A DNA stretch of 64,000 nucleotides from Gnetum montanum (lineage: Eukaryota; Streptophyta; Gnetopsida; Gnetales; Gnetaceae): contig MNCI01012718.1 in assembly GCA_015680685.1 (NCBI GenBank), positions 62,001 to 126,000 on the forward strand, given 5' to 3'. Under the pieces are notes generated by a model. It did no database searches, had not been told where the DNA came from, and worked only from the letters and a program-made list of their open reading frames with translations. A program made the translations under genes and the position numbers. Positions 36,540 to 49,204 of this stretch are shown here, one piece after another (the stretch's first letter is position 1; every line of letters starts with the position of its first letter).

Positions 36540-38284
36540 CTAACTTTTTGTTAATAAGTGCTAGGTATAATGGTAATGCATTGTTTGATGGTGGTATGTA
36601 CTATTTTGTTATTTAATTGTTGGTGTTTGGATTTTGGCTTTGAATTTTGTTACTGATGATTAGGACATGGTTCTTTTTCATGCAACAGGCATGGAGTCCA
36701 CAACATACACCCATCCACAAACTCTATGGTTTTCCTTGTACTGGAAACGTGTAGTCTCCTTTTCATTAATGAAACTTTAATGAACTTGTAATTTGGTAGT
36801 TTCTAGAATTGGAAAGGATTCAAAGGTTTGAACAAGGTGTGACTTCAAGGGGATTCAATATTCTTTGTGCTTTTCCGTTTGCTTAGGTGCATGTTTGTTT
36901 TCATGGATTTCTTATCATTCCATGTCAACCAATAAGAGGAAGTTGAATAAGTCTTTGCATGGTGTGGTTCTCATAAAAAAATGATGAGAATTCAAAGCAC
37001 ACCCCTTGGACAAAATAAATGCATGTGTCTTTGCATGGTATGGTTCCCAATTCAAAAAAAATGATGGGAATTCAAAACACACCTCTTAAACAAGATAAAT
37101 GAGCTACAAGCATTGGTTATGGGACTAGAAAAACATGTTACCCATGCCTGAAGGTTCCCTCTAACTAAGGCCCTTCCTCACTTATTACTTCTCTTTTCTT
37201 CTTTAATAAGGAATGGTGGTTGTTTTGTGGGAGCACTCTTGTGCCTCAGGGGATGGACTGATGTTAGAATGTCGATGCAAAGTCACTGAACGTGGTTGGT
37301 TTTACTCTAGACTAATGATGGATCTTATCAAAGTCATTCAACCATAAAATCCATAAGGGACTTCATGTGACCTTAATTAGGAACTCCATTTCACTCTCTC
37401 TCATCCATCTATGCTTTTATGTCTCACCTCACTACTGGTTTCAAGTTGTTTGATGTGTCAGAATTCTTAGGTAGTTTCTTCCGGATTTTTGTACCTAACC
37501 TTTTGTAACCATTAATAATCAATGAAGCCCACAGACTCTTTGGTTTGAAGTTATGCAAGGACATAAAAGGCTTGTGCTTGCTTTGGAGAGGACCCACTTG
37601 CATATCTTTTGGTTAGGTTAGTTAAGTTCTTTACCCTTAGACACTCTTATAATCAAATTCTTTTGTTTACCCCATCAATGACATCCAATTGTTCACATCT
37701 TCACAACATTCTTTAGTAAAATTTTCTTTTTTATTGTTGTCAATTCTTACACCCTCTTCGAATACTTCCTTGTGTTGAACTTTTTCAAATTTAATGGACT
37801 GCTTATCTATTCTGCCCTATTTGTCAGTTTTCCCACTAACACTACTAAAGGAATTAATCTACCATAATCACAACCTAGTCGAGTGTAACCATTGATGAGA
37901 CAAGGCATTTAACAACTGTTTGTTACACATTGCATACTAATTTACAATTCTATTATGATTGCAGTGGGAAGCATGGACTAGAGGCGAGAGTATCTTCACC
38001 AAGGATGATGCAGTAGTACCACATGACAAGGGCCATTCATGATCATGGAATCTTCTCTCTCGCTCTTTAGCTTCCAAGAGTGATTGGATGTCAATTTTAT
38101 TAAGGGTGTTCACTTCTCTTATCACGAACACCCAATTTTGTAAAGATTGTAACTCTATACACTTGGGCACTCAAAGTATGTTTGTTCCATCTAGTGAGTT
38201 TGTATGTCAGTTAATAATTCCATACCTTCCCATTATTTTGTAAGGAACTTATTCCTCCTCTTCTTCACTTGAGGATGAGTTTTT
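36540..38284 (+). other. Rest of the 3' non-coding region of element B
   Basis: It continues from 23503. It holds the conserved block at about 37580-37600 (GCTTTGGAGAGGACCCAC) and two copies of a 'CTTTGCATGGT..GGTT' phrase (about 36953 and 37030). No coding sequence is visible. Confidence 0.6.
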
Positions 38285-38301
38285 ATTCAATCATGGGGGT
38301 A
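38285..38301 (+). other. Polypurine tract of element B
   Basis: ATTCAATCATGGGGGTA directly precedes the 3' LTR. Confidence 0.78.
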
Positions 38302-39156
38302 TGATGAAACACATTTTTTCATCAACTTTGACATCCAATACCCAATGTCAGAGCCTCAATGTCAGGGTCTGGATGCAACATTGGGTATCCAACATCGAGG
38401 TATATACACTAGCCTATAAATATAGCACCTAGGCTCTAGTTTTGAATTAGTTTTTGCAATTTCTAGTCAAAGTAATGAAGCTCTTGCAATTTATTTTCTC
38501 CAGAGTTAGAATATGTTCTAAGTGCCTGTAGAAAGAGTCTAAGTGTGTATGGTTCTTTGTTCAAACACTAATGTACCTTAGTGCAACAGTGTGATGGGAA
38601 TAAAAATGAACTCTTTTGACAATCCTTGTAGCACTGAGAATAGATTAATGTTTCCCTTAATGAACTTTACTTGCATGCACTTGATTTTAATGCATTTCAA
38701 TTAAGTAATTAATTTCCAATTGTTAATGAACACAAGCACGACCACTTCAAGCATACAAACAATGCTTGGTAACCCTACTTGGTAACCCAGCAACGCTTAA
38801 CATTTGGTAGCCCAACAGTGCTATATGTGTTTAGGATGTGTCTAGGAAAGCAGGATGAGTCTTTGTGTTAGGCTAGCTAGGCAATAGATGAATTAGATCT
38901 TCAATTACTTTACCTTTCATTCTTGTTGTAGGCGATCAAATTTATAAAACATAAAAGAATAAACATCATATGCCTCAGTTTGGACTAAACCATACGTGAC
39001 AAAGCTACCACTAGTCCAAGTGGGAAGACAACAAACTGTGATCGGAGCATAACGATCTAGATGCCATCACTAGTCCCATCCATGGAATTTGACTGGATCA
39101 TGCATGAATGCTTGTGATTTGTATGGTTCAACGTAGGGGTACCTCACTGCTCATCA
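38302..39156 (+). repeat. 3' LTR of element B
   Basis: 855 bp, TGATGAAACA to CTCATCA, then AATAT as in front of the 5' LTR. CCTATAAATATAGC near 38413 is the TATA region. Its U3 has repeated 'CAATGTCAG' and 'AACATTGGGTATC' words instead of GATATC palindromes. Confidence 0.87.
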
Positions 39157-39161
39157 AATAT

Positions 39162-42100
39162 CTTCATATATTCTTCAAGGGAAACTTCATACATAATCAT
39201 CTAACATATTGGAGGAAAAAGCATTAACATACATTATGTTTGGAGTGGCTTTGAAGCCAATAAACATGCATATTCATATGAACAAATATTTAAAATGACA
39301 ATGTTCATACTAGAGCTTGAACTAAACATATGCCAAAAATATAAACATAAGAACATAAAAAGTAGCATCTCTTGAATGCATGAGCTTCTTCATCTAGGAC
39401 TAATTCTTAAGAGAAACATGAGGGTTTAAGTTACGAGAATGTGAGCATTATGTGAGAAAAATGTAAGAAATTTAGTAACTAGAGCCTACCACAGGAGAGC
39501 TTAACATTGGAAGAACAATGGCTATGCAAGGATGCATAAAAGAAGGAAGAAAAGCTTGAGGAGAGACATCCTCACTTCATTGCATACGCTCCATTTCTTG
39601 TATAAGAAAGGAACTTGGTCTTAATTTATAGCATGAGAAGTAAAGAGGATTTGGAACTCCTCATGTGGGACAAACATTTTTCCTCTTGCTTTTGTATTTC
39701 AGCATAAAACTATGCTTTTCTAGCTATTTTCTTCCATATTTTTATGACTTTTTAGCCTTCTTTGATACATGACTTCAAAACATAAAAACACAAAAATTTA
39801 AATCATAATGTAAGGATTGAGAAAAAACAAAGACAAAGTTTGGGCATTGCCAAAATCTTAATAGACAAAAGATTTTTATTATTACCTCGAATCCTTTTTC
39901 TATTTTAAATTCAAAAATGAATGTTAAAAATGATGTAAATTTTGTTATGACTAGAATCATCCTCCCTACTAATAATTAATTTTTCTCTTTTAATTTTTCA
40001 AAGCATCAATTGTAAGTGTGTACACTTAAGTAACCATCCCTAAAATTGGAAAGTTTTTCCTTTCCATGTTGTTTTTGGTGTTTTTCTACACTTGAGTAAA
40101 CATCCCTAAATGGTTGATAAGCTTTACTTTTCCTCTTTCAACAAGAAGTTACTTTTATTTAGTGTAGTTCATAAGTAAATCCTCCTCTATGAGTATGTAA
40201 CATATTACATTTATCTCTTGTTGCTTAATTATTGATGAAATATTTTGTTGTTCTAGCTTCACTATGATGTCAACTTAAAAGTTGCTCCTTTTTATGGTCA
40301 TTTTGTTATTCATTATTTCTTGTTGCAGGTGTCTCATGTCTATCACTAAGTAATTTATGTTGTTAACTATGAATTTGAACACCTTTGACTATTTTCAAAA
40401 ATTGTATTTTTTATCTGTACAATGTCCTTGATGTAACCTCCTAATTTTTTGAATGAACGAATTTAAAGGTTTTTGTGGGCTATCTTAGCAACCCACCACC
40501 CCACCCCTTGCACCTTCCAAAACAAAAGTATTAATAATATTATTTATGATTATAGGATTTTTGGGATATAATCACCCTTTGAGGTTTAATGGACATTGAG
40601 TTGCCATAGGGTCAACAAATGAATGAAAGATTTGAGATTATCTTAACATCAGCCCAAATGATGATGAGATATATATAGCTAATATGAACTTCAACTTCTA
40701 TGAGATAAAGCATTACTCTCTATCTACAAAAACATATGGTTGAATCCTTTAATTAAGACTATTATAACTCAACTCATAAAGCACTAGCAAATCTTAGTTG
40801 TAAGCCTCAACAAGTAAGCTTGCTACTTTGTATGTAATACATTGCAAGTTCCAAGGCATTTTTACAACTCGAATAAAAGCATAGAAGATCTAAATTACTC
40901 TCAACTTCTACCAATGCTGAAATTATTAACAAGATACCTAATTTTATTCATGTTAGGTACTATTCTCGTGTTTTTTTAAAAAAATTACTTAAATTGTTGA
41001 ATTAAGTAATGCTTCAATAACATAATGTACCCTAGATATAAGGTTATTTATACATAAACATGCAATGTTGATTATTCATAAGTGGACTTTAGATTTTGAT
41101 GTCAAATGTAAAATATATTCTAAAGTTCAATATTTTGTTAAGCTATTTAATTATGCTTTAACCTATGCAACACATTGTTAGTTTCTTAGTCCCATTAACC
41201 ATATGAAACTTATAAGAAGAGAAAGCAATAGGTTAAAGTCATCGAAGCATATAATAAGACACCTCATTAAAAAACATGTTAATTACAATTGTGAACAATA
41301 ATCTTTGATTTGATATGGCATGTAGATAGGCTAGATAACTTCTTAAGCAACTATCCAACCCTACACAACATCCACAAATACAACTAATACCCTCACAAGA
41401 ACTTTTTTTCCATAACTTAGTATTACCACCATCCTTAAAAAGAAATTTTTTGTCCATGACTTAATATTACCTACTAGAATTGTGCCTATGAGCTAAGTTT
41501 TCCAAACCAAAACTCTTAACACTAAACCGACACCTCAAAAATTGTTGAAAAGAAATAATTTTAACTAAATCCTAAAAGCTAAATGGCTTAACCATAGGGA
41601 AAAAATTGTTGAAATGAAATAATTTCAGGTTTTTTATTTTAAATAAACCCTAAAAGCTAAATGGCTTCACGCAAAGCCTGTAAATTGAAAAGGACATACC
41701 ATTCAAATAGAGATGAAAATCTCTTACTGCAATTCTTTTGAATAATCTCCAAAAATCAAATCACATCAAAATTTGGTGATAGGATGTATTCGAATCGACA
41801 CTTTTTACCCTTTTTCACACTTTATTACCTCTTATAAAGAAAAAGTCACCGCACAGATGAGAAGTTCAGTTAGAACGGGCAACATAGTCTCGACGCTGTA
41901 ACCTTTCCCTCACGAACTTTCTTAAAATTTGATACTGATTCAGCTATGAAAAAATCAAAGTCATGCACTTGCTAAAAATTTGATCTCAACTGTAAAACAA
42001 GGTGCGCCTTGCTTAAAACAATCAAACAGGCATGACAAGAATGCTCCAAGACGGTGATACTTCAAAGATAAAAAGCGTATAAACCGATGCAAATACCCAA

Positions 42101-42600
42101 GTTCAATAATAAAAACGCATTTCAGAATAGTATGTGAAGTGCTTATCTCAGGTAGAGATTTTAGGAGAATTAACTATTGATGTTTTGAGTGCAATATGAA
42201 ACTAACATATTAATAGCAAAGAAACTGTTTTTAAGAATCTATGTGACCAGTTCAGTTTCAACAATTTTTTACGTATGATGATTGTGCATCTCAGCCCCAT
42301 CCTAATGCAATCAAACCTATCACTCATAAGGAGCAAAGCAGGCACCTTAACCAAAAATATCATGCGCCTTGGTACTAATAGCATTGATATATTGCGAAGG
42401 CTACAGAAAAATACTAAATAATTGATAATCTAAAATATTCAGAACATACTGGAAACAAGGAAACCTCAAAAATCTGAAAAAAAAAATGTATAAATGTTAT
42501 CTTCAGCTCTTAAGAACGAATAAATACCCTACATGAAAATTTGAAAGCGTTCTGGAAACATGACAATCGACAAAATTAAACATTAGATCTAACAATATTT
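39162..42600. other. AT-rich intergenic region between element B and SEC61A
   Basis: No gene is supported on either strand. A diverged copy of the LINE-like repeat seen at 17 kb lies at about 40960-41220. The remainder is low-complexity AT-rich sequence without recognisable structure. Confidence 0.5.
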
Positions 42601-42889
42601 TGAAATTAGTCTACAAATATTTAAATGATTGAATCTACAAAATTTAAAACACTCAACATTATGACAGTTACTATAAAGTTTCGTCAGGGCCCTAAATATC
42701 AGTATAACAATTGGGGCTTCCCTCACATGCTCACATCCATTACTATTTTTCTTGCATTTAAGGCACTCTTGCAGAGCTGCAAAATTTTAAAGCCGCTTCA
42801 ACAGCACAAAGGCTACTTGCCCACCAATGCAAACTCTTCCAAAAGTTCACTTAGAACAACATTGTCAAAACACATCAGTCAAATAAACT

Positions 42890-45106
42890 TTAAAAGCCAA
42901 AGAAACCCAACTCACTGGCCCTCTCTTTTTCAAATGTCTCAAAGTATTGATAGATAATTGTCACTGCTAGAAGAATTCCCGTTCCTGATCCAATAGCACC
43001 CATGAAATCAGCCATGACAGTAAGAGCACCAATGCACATCCCTCCAAAAGCTGCGGCAGTGGGAATGTATCGATTCAACTCTTTTTGTAAATTTGATTCT
43101 CTATGACCCGGCATCACCATTTGTTGCTCCTGATTTTCAAACACACAATATAGAAACATCAGCAGTAAAGTTAAAGATTGATATGTACACTAGTAGAAGT
43201 TCATCTAGACAAACCTTGAGTTGCTTTGCAACATCTCTAGCAGAAGAGCCTGATACTTCAATCCATGTTTTCGAGAAAAGAGCACATGCCGTCAACATGA
43301 ACGTTAAGTAAAACAAAGCATGGAAAGGATTGGCCGCCATATCAGCCAAACTGAAAAGCATTGGTTGAAAAATAAAGGGTTAGTTAATGGTAAAAATAGT
43401 GAGAATAGCATATGTATTAAATGGTAACGTGGAGCGGTAACACTTTGTACCTTGAAGGGGGTGTGATGTAGTAAACAAGGCCGCCCACTGGAATAGATTG
43501 ACCACCTGATGAGTACTCGGATTCCTTCCACTTTCCCAACAGATTGACAAGAAAATTACCACTGTATCTCCTGTAAAGTAACTGCAACCCCATATACCAA
43601 TCATAGGTTATTCCTTTAACACATCAAATTATCAAAAATTAAGCAATATTGAATTATTGACTTTTGAGTACCTGAGAGATAAAGTAGAGGTTTGAAACCA
43701 GAGCAGACTGCAAAATGATGGGCATGTTTGAAGTATAAAATAGTTTGATAGGGTAAGATCCTTGTTGACCCCGTGCATTCCTTGATCTCACGGGTAAAAC
43801 AACTCTAAATCCTTGAAAGTAAATCACAACAAGGAATACTAATACTGTGGCCAGTAAATTGGTAACATTGGGCAAATTTTGCCGGTAAAACGCCTCCCGA
43901 AGAGCCCGAACCTTGTCAGTCCTTGTAATCAGTAAATGGAACAATGCAATAACAGCTCCTTCGAATTCAGCACCTCTACCAGTATTAATTGTTGTTGGGC
44001 TAAATGCTTTCCAAATGATGCTCTCACTGAAGTTTTTCATGATAATTAGAAAATCATCCCAAGATTGACCGTAATGTTTTTAGAATAAAAAAATAATAGA
44101 CCGCATAGAATAAACATGTTTCATTCTTATTGAGATCAAAATGCCTGAGAAAATAATGCCTCAAAAATGCTGAAAACTAAATAAAAATAACATAAAAGAA
44201 TTTTGTACATACCAGATATTAGTAGCAATGAACAGAGAGATTCCCGATCCCAATCCATAGCCTTTCTGAAGCAACTCGTCCAGACAAATGACAATAATAC
44301 CCGCAAAAAACAATTGCAGAATAATAAGAATCGCATTGCCAGCTCCGAGCTCACGGATATCCCCATACATTCCAGAAAGCACATATGCAACAGCCTCACC
44401 AATTGTTATGAGAACTCCTAACAGCTTCTGAGCTCCATTCCTAAATCACCAGATTTTTTTCCATAAAGAAACTTATCAAAACAGAGTTTTAAAAAATAAA
44501 CAGAAAACAGAAAAGCGTCCCTCATCACCGAAATGATATGATGACATCCTAACAAAACCCTTTGTTTCATGATCATATGAATGCTATGCCGATCTTTACA
44601 GCAATAACGTCACTATAATCCCTTAAACAGCAGAAACATAAACCGCATGAATTCATCTTCATAATCAACACAAGAAAACGAATTCGAAAACAACTATCTT
44701 CGATCTAATGAAATTCATCCAAGGAAAAAACAAAACAAAAACAGACACAAAATCCTTACAGAAGAGCGCGATCCTCGCGAACGCTGTTATCGACCTCAAT
44801 TATCTTAGATCCGGCGAGCAGCTGCATGACAAGTCCCGAAGTAACAATCGGAGTGATTCCGAGCTCCATAACAGTTCCACGATTGGAAGCCAGAATCACA
44901 CGCATCCAGTAGAATGGATCGGCGCCGGTGGCAGAATGGATTCCATAAAGGGGCAGTTGACTGCAAACCAGAAAGATGAAAAGCGAAATCACCGTATACA
45001 ACACCTTTTCCCTGAACGGCACCTTCCTTTCCGCCGTCTGCACCTCCGGCAAGATCGACAAGAACGGCCGCACCAGATGCAGAACGCGAAACCCTCCGCT
45101 CGGCAT
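42890..45106 (-). CDS. SEC61A: Protein transport protein SEC61 subunit alpha
   Basis: The pore subunit of the ER translocon, through which nascent secretory and membrane proteins pass, acting with SEC61 beta and gamma. Six coding exons (minus): 45106-44760, 44440-44213, 44026-43672, 43581-43451, 43350-43215, 43129-42890. All introns have GT-AG ends and phases match, giving 478 codons with no stop; the family is about 475. The N-terminus reads [16 protein letters not shown]; family phrases include [32 protein letters not shown] and the C-terminal S-E-L-G-F-F-G-F. Ten membrane helices are known for the family. The ATG at 45106 was chosen because it gives the conserved start. It is the only intact host gene here. 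Confidence 0.97.
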
Positions 45107-45490
45107 TTTCACAAAACCTACCAACAGCTAAACTAAACCCTATCCCTGCGTAATAATCAGACACAAAACGATTCAATGAAATCTGATCCTCAGATGAACA
45201 ATCAAAGCATCATCATCATCGAAGAAACGATCAAACATTTCTGCAGCAAAAAACGCGGAGCAAGACCGGAATCCGAGAACACGAACGCGAAGCAAATGTA
45301 GCAAGACTTTACAGAGCAACTCACAGAAATCTAGAAAGGATAATCAATGAAGTTACCGTACCAGGAAAATCGACGAACGCGTCGTGGCGAAGAGCAGAAA
45401 GATTGGATACGACGCGGAAAAGGGCAACGGTGAATTTATCGTTGTGTTTTTGGCGAAAGATTTTAAGGGGACTCCGCGATGAGGTTTTCA
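45107..45490 (-). promoter_or_regulatory. Probable 5' untranslated region, leader intron and core promoter side of SEC61A
   Basis: Upstream of the ATG the sequence has an intron-like stretch. A possible donor lies at 45356-45361 (CTG|GTACGG or ACG|GTAACT) and possible acceptors lie just before 45125 (ACGCAG, TTTAG). A GC-rich leader around 45365-45450 precedes it. Transcript data would be needed to fix the start; leader introns are common in plant housekeeping genes. Confidence 0.4.
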
Positions 45491-46526
45491 TTTGCCGCAT
45501 CTTGCGTATTATTATTATTATTATTGTTATTATTATAGGATGTTTGATTTTGTTTTTTTGTTTTTGTTTTTTGTTTTTTGGAGTCGTGGAACTCGGACAT
45601 TTTGATTGCGGAAAAAAGTTTAGCCGAAAATATTTACACCCATCGTGTATTTGCGAGGTTTATGGTCAAGAATTACGACCATGAAGGCATTGATGCTTAT
45701 TTATTTATTTATTAAGAAGAAAACGGGATATTGGGAGCAAAGCATATTACGTTAGTTCCATTGAAAGTGGAAATTCCAAAAAAGAGGGGTTAATTTGTAA
45801 TCCTCATTATCATGATATGGTCCATTTTTTATGTTTTTTTACACTTCAACGGTAAATGAATTTCTTTGAGATGCTTCTTCGAGTTAAACCTGACATGAAC
45901 TGACCATTTCACAAGTCATGGAATTACCCATTTCGTTTATCGAAATAAATTAATCATTTTCTAAAAAAATAGTAGTAGACTAAGTTAGCATCTAAAAGCA
46001 ATGGCCATGATAAAGCAATAGTCATGTCTCGTGTCTAACCTGGTATTTTACCTTTTTCTATAGTCAAAGAAGGAAATAATCTTTTACTTTATCAACCTAC
46101 TATTCCGGTGTTCTCCAAGTGTATGGAAATTAAATTCGTCCACACCTTTTCGTTATCAATTACTTAATATTGAAATTCAAATTTCAATACAAACTTTGGT
46201 GGATAAAGTTTGATTTTACATCTCATTTGATCTTATTTGGAAGATCATTTCATGCTTAACAACTTATTATTGTATAGCACTATGATAATCCTTCTTGATG
46301 TCATAATAGTTTTTGGTAAGTTAATTTACAATAGTTTTTTTTATATCGTGAATTGATGTACATAAAATAATTTCTATATAGAAATTTTTCCTTATAGGTA
46401 TTATTTACATAACTTAATTCTTTTGAACCTTTTAATACCAACTTGTATTCTCAAACTACTACTTCATACATGGCCCTATTCTTTGTAGATTTTTCTTACT
46501 ACTCTAATGTTTATCAATGATGAAGT
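45491..46526. other. Upstream intergenic region of SEC61A
   Basis: It contains an ATT/TTA microsatellite (about 45508-45537), a T/G-rich run (45545-45582) and otherwise AT-rich sequence without genes. Confidence 0.5.
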
Positions 46527-46708
46527 GGTTACTCTAATTATTAGAGCGGTTATTATTGGAGCGGTTACTCTAATAATTAGAGCGGTTATTATTAGAGTCG
46601 TTACTCTAATAATTAAAGTGGTTATTATTGAAGTGTTTACTTTAATTATTAGAGCTGTTATTATTGGAGTGGTTACTTTAATAATTAGAGTGGTTATTAT
46701 TAGAGCGG
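46527..46708. repeat. 36-bp minisatellite
   Basis: About five units, each made of a 21-bp part (GGTTACTCTAATAATTAGAGC) shortened here by its last base when quoted as GGTTACTCTAATAATTAGAG, plus a 15-bp part (GGTTATTATTAGAGC). The two parts are themselves related, so the array grew from a shorter unit. The H LTR interrupts it at its right end. Confidence 0.8.
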
Positions 46709-47458
46709 TGATGAGTGGCAAGGTACCCCTACACTCAACCATACTAATACGAGCGTTACACACACGATTCGGTCGAACTCCGCAGACTAAGTGCCTACAC
46801 GCCTTATGGAACACTTAAGGTTAATCGTTTGTTGTCTTCCCAGACTTGTATTTGTCACGGTTGTATGGTTAAGTAAGTCTGAGGTATGTGATTTTTATAT
46901 TTTTTATGTTTTATCTCCTTATGCTAATGAGGGAAAGGGTGAAGAGACTAAGTAACTAGCTTTAATTAACTAAGTTCTAATGCCTAGCATTAGTATCCGT
47001 TCCCACTTGCCGTTCACACCCTGAACCAATGCAACCTTCTAGGATTACCAAACGCTATTCGTTACTAGAATTACCAAGCGTAACGCACATGTTCGAAGCG
47101 GTCGTACTGAATGCACTTAACTAGGAGTGTTGAGGGTTGAGAGAGATTTAATTAACTAATAAAGCATTTAAACAATTAACAATAATTAAAGTCCTAATTA
47201 GCTTAGTCCATGCACTACAAAGTTTATCCAAAAAGTTCATTTTTATTTCCATACACAAACTTGTGCTCAGGTACAATATTTGCTTGAATAAAGATCCATT
47301 CACTTTGGGACTCCTACTGCGGGCACATGGAAATTATTCTTCTATGGAGAGGGAAAACTGCCAAAGTTTCGCTAAGGTCTAGATCTAGATTCCCAAACAA
47401 GGGAGAGCCGCCTCTTATTTATAGATTTGGTGGCGCACTGCGATATCGCATCCCATCA
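46709..47458 (-). repeat. 3' LTR of element H
   Basis: 750 bp. The minus strand starts TGATGGGATG, preceded by the polypurine tract, and ends CTCATCA directly against the minisatellite, with no primer site there. One intact GCGATATCGC palindrome lies near 47440. It is closest to the D LTR (10439-11263), including the GTTGTATGGTTAAGTAAGTC phrase. The other LTR of H must lie beyond the right edge. Confidence 0.82.
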
Positions 47459-47524
47459 TACCCCCATGACTGAATAAAAACTCGTCCTTGAGTTCCTTAC
47501 AAAATATTAGGAAGGTATGGGATT
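47459..47524 (-). mobile_element. Element H: 3' internal end, interrupted by element G
   Basis: The minus strand keeps the polypurine tract (47459-47475) and the sequence upstream of it, homologous to A at 35605-35662. Homology stops exactly at 47524, where the G LTR begins. The rest of H should resume after the G 3' LTR outside the window. Confidence 0.75.
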
Positions 47525-48592
47525 TGAAACACCACAAAATTCGGAGCTTAGTACTTGCCCAGCACCAAGAAGGACCCTGGGACCCACAAACGACGCCGGC
47601 TGCATAAGATTTCACACACACGACAACCTTGGGGATCGCCACACTTGGTTTTTACTAAGTACATTGCGCCAGCGTATACGCCCAAGTTCACATCGCCAGC
47701 GTATACGCCTCACTCTACAGCGTATATGCCCAGCACTCCAGCGTGTACGCCCAGGCATTGCAGATGCATGCGCTCGATGACAAGATCTCCAATGATAGCA
47801 TAAAGATAACACCAAAGAGCAAGAATTGAAGCAAGTGGCCATCCTTCGGCGTATACGCCTCGCATCCTTCAGCATATATGCCCAGCATCCACCCAGCCTC
47901 CGCCCAGCGTATACACCTAACAGATGTAATATTTTGTACATTTGTAAATTCTGTGCATTCGGTCAACACGCCACGTGTCGCCCAACCCGAGTCTAGCATA
48001 ACAACCTGTATAAAAACCCCGATTTTCCACTTTACCAAGGTCGGTTAGCAAAAATCCCGGAGCATACCAGAGAACATTTATGCTGCGCAAAAGAGCTGAA
48101 ACCCTCTTACGCTGAGAAGCCCTGTACGCTGCAGATACAGTCTCTACGCTCCACTCGCCCTGCAAACCAGCCGAGTCATCCCTGTATACGCCGGGGCTTT
48201 TTGTCCGCCTTGTGTTCCCACACGACTGCGTTAGACCGATGCACTGTACGTTGACTCTGTAATACCATTGTTTACATTCGCCGCATAAGTTCTTTTACAG
48301 TTTTACGTCAATTTGGCCCGCGCATTACTCATGCCTGTTTATGCTCATGCTCCGTTTCTATCTATTTTACGCTGTTTACGCTTAATTCACGTTCCACGTC
48401 ATTTACGCATAACCCAGCGTATAGCATTTTGCGTACGCGCGGGGAAATCCTTGTCTGATCCGCCTGTGGACCACCTAAGGTACTATGCCTTCGTGCATTC
48501 CAGCTTGCCCTCAGGTGAAGGTAGGGTCTTTTGTACCCATCCTGCGATCCTGCGGCCTCTGTTTTCCTTCCAGCCGGAGACCGACGATTTCA
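47525..48592 (+). repeat. 5' LTR of element G
   Basis: 1,068 bp. The start TGAAAC and end ATTTCA form a TGAAA/TTTCA inverted end, and the left end coincides with the break in H homology. GGATT (47520-47524) is the likely TSD half. U3 carries repeated GCGTATACGC-type palindromes (47665-47915). A TATA box (GTATAAAAAC) is at 48008-48017. An alternative right end at TACA, 48601, is less good. Confidence 0.7.
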
Positions 48593-48606
48593 GGTGGTAC
48601 AGAAAC

Positions 48607-48623
48607 TGGCGCTAGAAGGAGGG
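48607..48623 (+). other. Candidate primer binding site of element G
   Basis: TGGCGCTAGAAGGAGGG lies 14 bases after the LTR end. It begins with the TGG complementary to a tRNA CCA end. I could not name the tRNA with certainty. Confidence 0.5.
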
Positions 48624-49204
48624 CCTCCTAAAACCCTTGTCTGCAAATTTCCCAGCGTCTATGCCGCCAACTGCATGCCGCTCCCTGCTGAAACCCTTCA
48701 GTGGTTACGCTGCCCAATCTAAACCCCTAGCCCGCAACTGTCCAACGTCTACGCTGTTCAGTGTTTACGCCCCCTCGTTTACGCTCCTTTGCGTTACCTT
48801 GTTTTTACGCTCTATGTTTACGCTGTCATTGTTTACGCTGTCATTGTTTACGCCTCACTTTGTTTACGCTAGCTCCTACTTGACACTACAACCTGTTTAT
48901 GCTCTTCTGTTATACGCTGCAAATTATTTTACGCTCACCTGTTTTACGCCAGCTTCTGCTTTACGCTAACCTGTTTACGTTGAGTCTAGTTTACGCTCCC
49001 CTATTTTTTACGCCACAATTGGTTTCACGCTGCAACTAGTTTACGTCGTGACCCATCTTACATATACGCTCTCCAGCGTCTACGCTGACCATATACGCTG
49101 TATACGCTGTCACTATATGCTATCCATTGAAGCGTATACGTTGCACGCTACACGACACTTTAACTTCGCATCTTTAGACAGATTCACCTCCGTGACATAT
49201 CATC
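48624..49204 (+). other. Untranslated leader of element G rich in 'TTTACGCT' and 'GCGTATACGC' words
   Basis: More than twenty copies of TTTACGCT-like words and several GCGTATACGC-like palindromes precede the gag ATG. No coding sequence. The same words fill the leader of the antisense gene (57640-58680). Confidence 0.6.

Larger units (their letters stand above)
19852..39156 (+). mobile_element. Element B: gag-only Athila-like retrotransposon interrupted by element A
   Basis: 5' LTR 19852-20652; primer site; gag 20779-23130; 3' region split into 23131-23503 and 36540-38301; polypurine tract; 3' LTR 38302-39156. The outer TSD AATAT is exact on both sides. Without element A it is about 6.3 kb. 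Pol is missing: the gag tail passes straight into the 3' region, as in element D. Element A lies in the non-coding 3' part, and the two B halves are each homologous to consecutive parts of the A 3' region. This proves that they belong together. Confidence 0.88.

Noticed and set aside
44703-45176. Other open frames overlapping SEC61A exon 1
   Set aside because: Shadows of the conserved exon in other frames; the SEC61A frame is supported by splicing phase and family motifs.
46476-46818. Long Ile/Thr- and Val-rich frames across the minisatellite on both strands
   Set aside because: Produced by the 36-bp repeat unit; they run into the H LTR.
47929-48601. Shorter G LTR with TGTA...TACA ends
   Set aside because: Sequence to the left (47525-47928) carries the same palindromes and begins exactly where H homology ends, so 47525 with TGAAA/TTTCA ends fits better.
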